Below, one piece after another: positions 7,321 to 11,584 of a DNA stretch of 11,584 bases; position 1 is the first letter of the stretch, and each line of letters opens with the position of its first letter. Source of the DNA: Bacteroidota bacterium (GTDB taxonomy: Bacteria; Bacteroidota; Bacteroidia; Chitinophagales; Chitinophagaceae); the NCBI GenBank assembly GCA_028875955.1, contig JAGWTX010000019.1, forward strand, positions 1-11,584. The letters are read 5' to 3'. The notes beneath the pieces were generated by a model. The model ran no database searches, had not been told where the DNA came from, and worked only from the letters and a program-made list of their open reading frames with translations. The position numbers were made by a program, and so were the translations under genes.

Positions 7321-7671
7321 TCAGACGGCAAAACTCTCACCGCAGCCACAGCTTCTGCTGGCATTCGGGTTATTGAAATAGAATCCCTTGCCATTCAAAC
7401 CATCACTAAAATCCAGTTCCGTATTTACGAGGTATAAAAAACTTTTCAGATCGGTAACCACTTTTATACCATTGTCCTCAAAAACCTGGTCCATGGGTTT
7501 GATCTCATTATCAAAGTCAAGCTTATAACTCAACCCGGAACAACCTCCTCCCACAACACCCACGCGCAGGAAATAGGAAGCATCACCGGTTACCCCGGCG
7601 TCTTCCATCAGCTGAAGGACTTTCTTCTTCGCCTTATCACTTACGTATATACTGTTTTCTGTTGCTACCAT
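7321..7671 (-). CDS. iscA: A-type iron-sulfur carrier protein (IscA/HesB family)
   Basis: This 116-residue cytoplasmic protein receives Fe-S clusters, or iron, and passes them to target apoproteins. The three family cysteines are present: Cys44 in GGGCSGLSYKLDF and the C-terminal Cys108 and Cys110 in SRSCGCGESF. The length is slightly above the usual 107-residue IscA because of a short N-terminal extension. It follows iscU by 61 nt and is the last gene before the terminator at 7267-7300, so it is probably the third gene of the isc operon. Because A-type carriers (IscA, ErpA, SufA) are hard to tell apart by sequence, the symbol rests mainly on the neighbours iscS and iscU. Confidence 0.92.
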   Translation of the reverse strand: MVATENSIYVSDKAKKKVLQLMEDAGVTGDASYFLRVGVVGGGCSGLSYKLDFDNEIKPMDQVFEDNGIKVVTDLKSFLYLVNTELDFSDGLNGKGFYFNNPNASRSCGCGESFAV

Positions 7672-7732
7672 GTTTTCCGATTAGCGGGAAATGGAATAAG
7701 GATAGTAACAATCCCGATCCATCCTCCGTCAA

Positions 7733-8149
7733 TTAATGTATTCTTTCTTCAAAAACCAATTCTTCCAGACCGTTCTTTTTACGATAGTCGTTGATGGCCG
7801 ATTTGATGGCATCTTCTGCCAGCACGGAACAGTGAATCTTTACCGGGGGAAGATTGAGTTCCTCCACCAGATCCATGTTATCGATCTGTACGGCTTCGTC
7901 TACGGTCTTGCCTTTTAACCACTCAGTTGCGAGAGAAGAAGAAGCAATGGCGGATCCACAACCAAAGGTTTTGAATTTTGCATCGGTGATCATACCGGTA
8001 GCGTCATCCACTTCGATCTGCAAACGCATTACATCGCCGCATTCCGGTGCACCTACCAAACCGGTACCTACGTTCTTCTTCGACTTATCCAATGTACCTA
8101 CGTTCTTTGGATTGCTATAGTGGTCGATCACTTTTTCTGAATATGCCAT
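7733..8149 (-). CDS. iscU: Iron-sulfur cluster scaffold protein IscU
   Basis: This 138-residue scaffold accepts sulfur from IscS and assembles [2Fe-2S] clusters before handing them on. Cluster ligands are in place: Cys37 and Asp39 in APECGD, Cys64 in FGCGSAIASS, and His106-Cys107 in KIHCSVLAEDA. The LPPVK motif (100-104) recognised by the HscA chaperone is intact. I chose the ATG at 8149 because MAYSEKVIDHY is the standard IscU N-terminus. The reading frame stays open upstream to 8200, but that would add 17 residues unlike any IscU and overlap the iscS stop. The gap to iscS is 35 nt. The ligand set and the length mark it as IscU rather than SufU or NifU. Confidence 0.96.
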   Translation of the reverse strand: MAYSEKVIDHYSNPKNVGTLDKSKKNVGTGLVGAPECGDVMRLQIEVDDATGMITDAKFKTFGCGSAIASSSLATEWLKGKTVDEAVQIDNMDLVEELNLPPVKIHCSVLAEDAIKSAINDYRKKNGLEELVFEERIH

Positions 8150-8184
8150 AGTTGAAGTTTTGAAAATTAAAATAATTTGAAAAT

Positions 8185-9402
8185 TTAGTGGGATGCCCAC
8201 TCAATTTTATCCATATCCACACCCTCTTTGAACATTTCCCAAAGCGGACTCATATCACGCAGTTTTAAAACGGTATCGCTTACCGCTTTAATGGTATAGT
8301 CGATCTGTTCTTCGGTGGTAAAACGACCCAGTCCGAAACGGAGCGAACTATGCGCCAGATCATCACCCAGACCCAGGGCTTTCAACACATAACTGGGTTC
8401 CAGTGAAGCCGATGTACAGGCAGAACCGGAAGAAAGTGCGATGTTTTTATTAAAGCCCATCAGCAGACCTTCCCCTTCCACATATTTGAAAGAGATATTG
8501 GTAACATGCGGTAAGCGGTGTTCACGGTTTCCGTTCACATAAGCTTCTTCGAGTTGCAACAGGGCATTTTCGAGTTTATCCCGAAGTTTACTCAGACGGG
8601 CTGCATCTTCAGCCATTTCCAGTCTGGCGAGCTCACAGGCTTTCCCAAAACCCACAATACCGGGTACATTCAGGGTACCGCTGCGCATGCCCCTTTCATG
8701 ACCGCCGCCATCCATCTGTGCCGTAACCTTTACCCTTGGATTTTTTCTGCGAACATACAATGCACCGATTCCTTTGGGACCATACATTTTATGTCCGGTG
8801 AATGCCATGATATCGATTCCGTCCTTGTTTACATCAACCGGTATTTTTCCGACTGCCTGTGTGGCATCCGAGAAAAACAGGACCCCGTGTTTCCTGGCAA
8901 TAGCACTGATCTCCCTGATGGGTTGAATCACGCCGATTTCATTATTCGCATACATCAGGGCAATCAGAATGGTAGTTGGCTTTATGGCGGCTTCCAGTTC
9001 TTTGAGGTCAATCAGTCCGTCCGCTTTCACTTCCAGATAGGTAACTTCCCCACCCATGCGTTCGAGGTGTTTACAGGTATCCAGAACGGCTTTGTGTTCA
9101 GTGGTGCAGGTGATGATATGGTTACCCTTGCTGGCATACATTTCAAAAACCCCTTTGATACCCAGGTTATCGCCTTCGGTGGCGCCGGATGTGAAAATGA
9201 TCTCTTTCGGATCGGCACCAATCAGTTTTGCTACCTGTTCACGCGCATAATCCACGGCTTCCTCCGCCTCCCATCCAAATGGGTGGTTACGACTGGCCGC
9301 GTTTCCAAAATGTTCCGTAAAATACGGTATCATCGCTTCCAGTACGCGGGGATCCATGGGCGTAGTGGCATTGTTATCGAGGTAAATAGGTAATTTCAAC
9401 AT
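8185..9402 (-). CDS. iscS: Cysteine desulfurase IscS
   Basis: This PLP enzyme takes sulfur from cysteine as an enzyme-bound persulfide and supplies IscU and probably tRNA thiolation. Counting from the chosen start (405 residues), the sequence shows YLDNNATTP (8-16), His103, Asp179 and Gln182 around the cofactor, the PLP lysine Lys205 in FTGHKMYGPKG, and the persulfide Cys329 in SSGSACTSASLEPS. This loop and the C-terminus DMDKIEWASH mark it as a class I desulfurase; the equivalent E. coli tail binds IscU. I place the start at the ATG 9402-9400 (MLKLPIYLDNNATTP); an in-frame GTG two codons upstream (9408) is the less likely choice. It is the first gene of the isc operon, with a -7 box at 9434-9441. 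No iscR precedes it. Confidence 0.96.
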   Translation of the reverse strand: MLKLPIYLDNNATTPMDPRVLEAMIPYFTEHFGNAASRNHPFGWEAEEAVDYAREQVAKLIGADPKEIIFTSGATEGDNLGIKGVFEMYASKGNHIITCTTEHKAVLDTCKHLERMGGEVTYLEVKADGLIDLKELEAAIKPTTILIALMYANNEIGVIQPIREISAIARKHGVLFFSDATQAVGKIPVDVNKDGIDIMAFTGHKMYGPKGIGALYVRRKNPRVKVTAQMDGGGHERGMRSGTLNVPGIVGFGKACELARLEMAEDAARLSKLRDKLENALLQLEEAYVNGNREHRLPHVTNISFKYVEGEGLLMGFNKNIALSSGSACTSASLEPSYVLKALGLGDDLAHSSLRFGLGRFTTEEQIDYTIKAVSDTVLKLRDMSPLWEMFKEGVDMDKIEWASH

Positions 9403-9433
9403 ATACACAAATAGTTTATAATCTCTACTAACA

Positions 9434-9441
9434 CAAAGTTA
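9434..9441 (-). promoter_or_regulatory. Candidate -7 box for the iscS-iscU-iscA operon
   Basis: On the minus strand TAACTTTG matches the Bacteroidota -7 pattern TAnnTTTG exactly. The predicted transcription start near 9428 gives a leader of about 25 nt before the iscS ATG at 9402. I see no clear TTG at the expected -33 position, so it may depend on an activator or be a chance match. Confidence 0.4.
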
Positions 9442-9456
9442 CTGCATAAGGTTCTA

Positions 9457-9464
9457 TAATTTTG
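9457..9464 (+). promoter_or_regulatory. Candidate -7 box for the methylmalonyl-CoA epimerase gene
   Basis: TAATTTTG on the plus strand matches TAnnTTTG exactly. It predicts a transcript starting near 9470 with a leader of about 60 nt before the ATG at 9530. No -33 TTG is evident. The start codon itself is preceded by an A-rich tract (9519-9525) and not by a Shine-Dalgarno sequence, as is usual in Bacteroidota. Confidence 0.35.
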
Positions 9465-9529
9465 GACAGGTAGGAGGCTTCCATTTGTTTTTCCGAATTT
9501 CGTAAAGGGTTAATATTAAAAAAAGACAT

Positions 9530-9937
9530 ATGTTAAGAGTTGAGCATATTGGCATTGCTGTAAAGGATTTTCAACAGGCGGTTCCGCTCTATGAAAAACT
9601 GCTGAATACCCCCTGTTACCAGGTGGAAACTGTTGAAACTGAACAGGTAAATACCGCTTTTTTCCGCCAGGGTGAAACCAAGATCGAATTACTGCAAAGC
9701 CTGGACCCGGATGGGGTCATAGCCAGGTTTATTGAAAAAAAGGGTGAGGGTATCCATCATATTGCTTTTGAAGTATCGGATATCCGGGCCGAAATGGCCC
9801 GTTTACAGGCGGCCGGGTTCAAATTGCTTCATCCGGATCCAAAACCGGGAGCCGATAACAAATGGGTTTGTTTCCTGCATCCGAAAGACGCCAATGGGGT
9901 GTTGGTTGAGCTTTGCCAGGAGAGAAAGGATCTGTAA
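9530..9937 (+). CDS. mce: Methylmalonyl-CoA epimerase
   Basis: This 135-residue enzyme of the vicinal-oxygen-chelate fold interconverts (2R)- and (2S)-methylmalonyl-CoA, linking methylmalonyl-CoA mutase to propionyl-CoA metabolism. It has the two-module VOC layout. The first half starts with VEHIGIAVKDF (4-14) and contains KIELLQSLDP (51-60). The second starts with GEGIHHIAFEVSD (72-84) and ends with NGVLVELCQ (122-130). Metal ligand candidates are His6, Glu53, one of His76/His77, and Glu127. The GEGIHHIAFEV signature is highly characteristic of the epimerase rather than of glyoxalase I. The start is the ATG at 9530. It is transcribed divergently from iscS and converges on the rnc operon, with only 19 nt between its stop and that of the 35-residue gene. 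No mutase gene is in the window. Confidence 0.94.
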   Translation: MLRVEHIGIAVKDFQQAVPLYEKLLNTPCYQVETVETEQVNTAFFRQGETKIELLQSLDPDGVIARFIEKKGEGIHHIAFEVSDIRAEMARLQAAGFKLLHPDPKPGADNKWVCFLHPKDANGVLVELCQERKDL

Positions 9938-9956
9938 AGGAAAACTTTATGGGCAT

Positions 9957-10064
9957 TCAGGCATGCCTTCCGAAATAAAGGATCGCCAGTATGCCGATGA
10001 GCAGAATGCTTCCGAAGAGGATGGCTTTTTTCCTGAGCTGGAATTTGAATTTATCGTCGGTCAT
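9957..10064 (-). CDS. 35-residue single-pass membrane microprotein coupled to rnc
   Basis: This gene is easily missed because it encodes only 35 residues. It opens with MTDDKFKFQLRKK, followed by a hydrophobic stretch at residues 14-31 (AILFGSILLIGILAILYF) and a short tail, GRHA. The many basic residues before the helix predict an N-terminus in the cytoplasm. The ATG at 10064-10062 overlaps the TGA of rnc (10063-10061) as ATGA, a classical translational coupling arrangement. Its stop at 9957 is 19 nt from the converging mce stop, so it fills the gap almost exactly. I know no family for it. The overlap, the clean amphipathic-then-hydrophobic design and the lack of wasted space suggest a real gene, but without homologues it remains a prediction. 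Confidence 0.6.
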   Translation of the reverse strand: MTDDKFKFQLRKKAILFGSILLIGILAILYFGRHA

Positions 10065-10771
10065 ACCAATCCCAATTTTTCAACGGCAACCTGGGCGGCC
10101 ACCTGGCTGGCATCTTTTTTATTATAGCCCTTTCCATAGGAAAGCAGTTCCCCATCCAGCATGGCATTGATGGTAAACAACCGGCGGCTGCCTTCCATTT
10201 TTTCTTCCGCCAGTTCAAAACTGAGGGTCTTGCCATTCTTATTTGCCCAGCCGATGAGTTTATTTTTCAGATTGATATCAATCATTTCCAGGTCGTCCAC
10301 AAACATATGCGGGATCACGATCTGGCGCAATACCCAATTCTGGGTTTTCAGATAGCCCTTATCGAGGTAAACCGCACCCACCAGGGCTTCCAGCGTATTG
10401 CCAAAAATCTGACTGCCCTTCAGGGCATTGTCGAATTTATTGTAGAAGGTGAGTTTCCGCAAACCCATTTTCAGCGCGATATCATTCAGTTGCTGGCGAT
10501 TGACCATCTTACTGCGCATTTCGGTCAGAAAGCCTTCGCCTTTGTAAGGGTATCGTTTGAACAGGTAGTCGGCAACCACCGCACTCAGAACGGCATCGCC
10601 CAGGTATTCCAGTCGTTCGTTGTTTTCGTCGGGAGTTTCTTTTACACTTCGGTGACTTAAAGCCGTGCGATAGAGGAGTTCATTTCGGGTAGAAATGGCC
10701 AATACGTTTTTCAACTGACTGGTAAAAGCAGCATCTTCTCCCTTGCGGAATAATTTTTTAAGGAATTGCAC
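10061..10771 (-). CDS. rnc: Ribonuclease III
   Basis: This 236-residue endonuclease cuts double-stranded RNA, including rRNA precursors. The N-terminal RNase III domain (about 15-160) carries the signature NERLEYLGDAVL (51-62), with Glu52, Glu55 and Asp59 matching E. coli Glu38, Glu41 and Asp45. It also has FLTEMRSKMVNR (81-92) and the second active-site segment GNTLEALVGAVYLDKG (124-139). There Glu128 matches the essential Glu117, but Asn125 replaces Asp114. A double-stranded RNA binding domain follows (about 168-236), ending in ASQVAAQVAVEKLGL. The start is GTG at 10771-10769, 4 nt after the fabF stop, so the two genes are co-transcribed and probably coupled. The stop overlaps the start of the 35-residue gene. 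Confidence 0.95.
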   Translation of the reverse strand: MQFLKKLFRKGEDAAFTSQLKNVLAISTRNELLYRTALSHRSVKETPDENNERLEYLGDAVLSAVVADYLFKRYPYKGEGFLTEMRSKMVNRQQLNDIALKMGLRKLTFYNKFDNALKGSQIFGNTLEALVGAVYLDKGYLKTQNWVLRQIVIPHMFVDDLEMIDINLKNKLIGWANKNGKTLSFELAEEKMEGSRRLFTINAMLDGELLSYGKGYNKKDASQVAAQVAVEKLGLV

Positions 10772-10775
10772 AAAC

Positions 10776-11584
10776 TTAAGCTACATATTTTTTTACAATC
10801 ACACAAGCATTATGGCCACCAAAACCAAAAGTATTGCTCAATGCTGCACGAACGGTTCTTTTCTGTGGCTGATTGAACGTAAAGTTGAGTTTGGGATCCA
10901 GTGTCGGATCATCGGTAAAGTGATTGATAGTAGGCGGTACGATATCGTGTATCACGCTTTGGATACAGGCGATGGCTTCAATGACACCTGCCGCTCCCAG
11001 ACAATGGCCTGTCATGGATTTGGTGGCACTGATATTGAGTTGGTAGGCATGTTCCCCAAAAACCTCGGTGATGGCTTTGGCTTCCGCACCATCCCCCAAT
11101 GGGGTAGAAGTGCCATGGGTATTGATGTAATCTATTTCTTCGGGTTGCATACCGGCATCTTTCAATGCCGCAATCATCACATTGCGGGCGCCCAGACCTT
11201 CCGGATGAGGCGCTGTTAAATGATAGGCATCCGCAGTGGCACCGCCGCCTGCGATTTCGCAATAGATCTTTGCCCCCCTTTTGATGGCATGTTCGTATTC
11301 TTCCAGAACGACTACACCCGCAGCTTCTCCCATCACAAAACCATCCCGGTCCTTGTCATAGGGCCGGCTGGCGGTCTTGGGATCGTCGTTCCTTTCACTC
11401 ATGGCTTTCATGGCGTTAAACCCACCCACGCCAGCCATGCTGATAACGGCTTCGGAGCCGCCACTCAGGATGATATCCGCCTTACCCAGCCGGATAGTAT
11501 CGGCTGCAGCGATAATGCCATTGGTGCTGGATGCACAGGCACTAACCACGGCATAATTGGGGCCCCGGAACCCATGTCGCATGG
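10776..11584 (-). CDS. fabF: Beta-ketoacyl-ACP synthase II, 5' end missing
   Basis: This is the C-terminal 268 or so residues of an enzyme usually near 415 long; the start lies beyond the window edge. FabF condenses malonyl-ACP with acyl-ACP in fatty acid elongation. Counting from the first visible Met, the nucleophile Cys16 lies in VVSACASSTNG, His156 in NTHGTSTPLGD and His193 in SATKSMTGHCLGAAG with Lys188, completing the Cys-His-His triad of the thiolase-fold condensing enzymes. The gating motif SNTFGFGGHN (249-258) is near the C-terminus. Two His residues rather than Cys-His-Asn separate it from FabH. It lies 4 nt upstream of rnc. In many Bacteroidota acpP precedes fabF, so that gene is expected just outside the window. 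Confidence 0.95.
   Translation of the reverse strand, partial: MRHGFRGPNYAVVSACASSTNGIIAAADTIRLGKADIILSGGSEAVISMAGVGGFNAMKAMSERNDDPKTASRPYDKDRDGFVMGEAAGVVVLEEYEHAIKRGAKIYCEIAGGGATADAYHLTAPHPEGLGARNVMIAALKDAGMQPEEIDYINTHGTSTPLGDGAEAKAITEVFGEHAYQLNISATKSMTGHCLGAAGVIEAIACIQSVIHDIVPPTINHFTDDPTLDPKLNFTFNQPQKRTVRAALSNTFGFGGHNACVIVKKYVA

Noticed and set aside
8064..8107. A 14-bp direct repeat in iscU, copies 30 bp apart
   Set aside because: Both copies encode KNVGT within the IscU N-terminal region, where family members often have two Asn-Val-Gly stretches, so protein constraint explains it.
8150..8200. A 17-residue N-terminal extension of IscU
   Set aside because: It overlaps the iscS stop and matches no IscU N-terminus, whereas the ATG at 8149 gives the standard MAYSEKVIDHY start.
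8518..9393. A 291-codon open frame on the plus strand opposite iscS
   Set aside because: It is wholly antisense to a gene with every IscS motif, its translation shows no recognisable domain, and long antisense frames arise readily from the codon pattern of the sense gene.
9472..9477. A perfect AGGAGG in the mce leader
   Set aside because: It is 52 nt from the ATG, no ATG, GTG or TTG at usual spacing opens a meaningful frame (TTG at 9485 gives six codons), and Bacteroidota rarely use Shine-Dalgarno sites.
9959..9968. A 10-bp palindrome (AGGCATGCCT) between mce and rnc as a terminator
   Set aside because: It has no loop and no T-run, and it lies inside the coding end of the 35-residue gene; it cannot form a useful terminator hairpin.

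Overview
The window looks like chromosomal DNA from a member of the Bacteroidota, most likely a Chitinophagaceae-type bacterium. The evidence is a fused MurF/alanine racemase gene, a gldF-gldG pair, a lipoprotein signal peptidase with the long Bacteroidota-type loop, A-rich or otherwise weak ribosome binding sites, and several -7 boxes of the TAnnTTTG form. This placement is inferred from gene content and protein style; no database search was run. Nearly all of the window is conserved housekeeping sequence, and I see no mobile element, CRISPR array, tRNA or rRNA.

Positions 1-6737 are all on the minus strand. Read in the direction of transcription they are gldF, gldG, terC, murF-alr and lspA (3' end cut by the window edge). 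Gaps are 11, 44, 10 and 79 nt. gldF-gldG, and terC with murF-alr, are probably co-transcribed. lspA has its own good promoter candidate. The theme is the cell envelope: an ABC transporter membrane part linked to gliding, a metal-handling membrane protein, D-alanine/peptidoglycan precursor synthesis and lipoprotein maturation.

Positions 6738-7320 hold a divergent plus-strand gene for a small secreted proline-rich protein of unknown function. It is followed by a strong bidirectional hairpin terminator that separates it from the converging Fe-S genes.

Positions 7321-9402 (minus strand) are a compact iscS-iscU-iscA operon for iron-sulfur cluster assembly: sulfur donor, scaffold and A-type carrier. 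No iscR, hscBA or fdx lies in the window. The 121-nt region between iscS and the plus-strand methylmalonyl-CoA epimerase gene carries two oppositely facing -7 boxes.

Positions 9957-11584 (minus strand) hold fabF (5' end cut by the window edge), rnc and an unlisted 35-codon membrane microprotein gene whose start overlaps the rnc stop as ATGA. fabF and rnc are 4 nt apart, so the three form one operon.

The least explained items are the rnc-coupled microprotein, the identical ATG-codon-TGA arrangement over the non-ATG starts of murF-alr and lspA, the proline-rich secreted protein, and the divergent iscS/mce promoter region.
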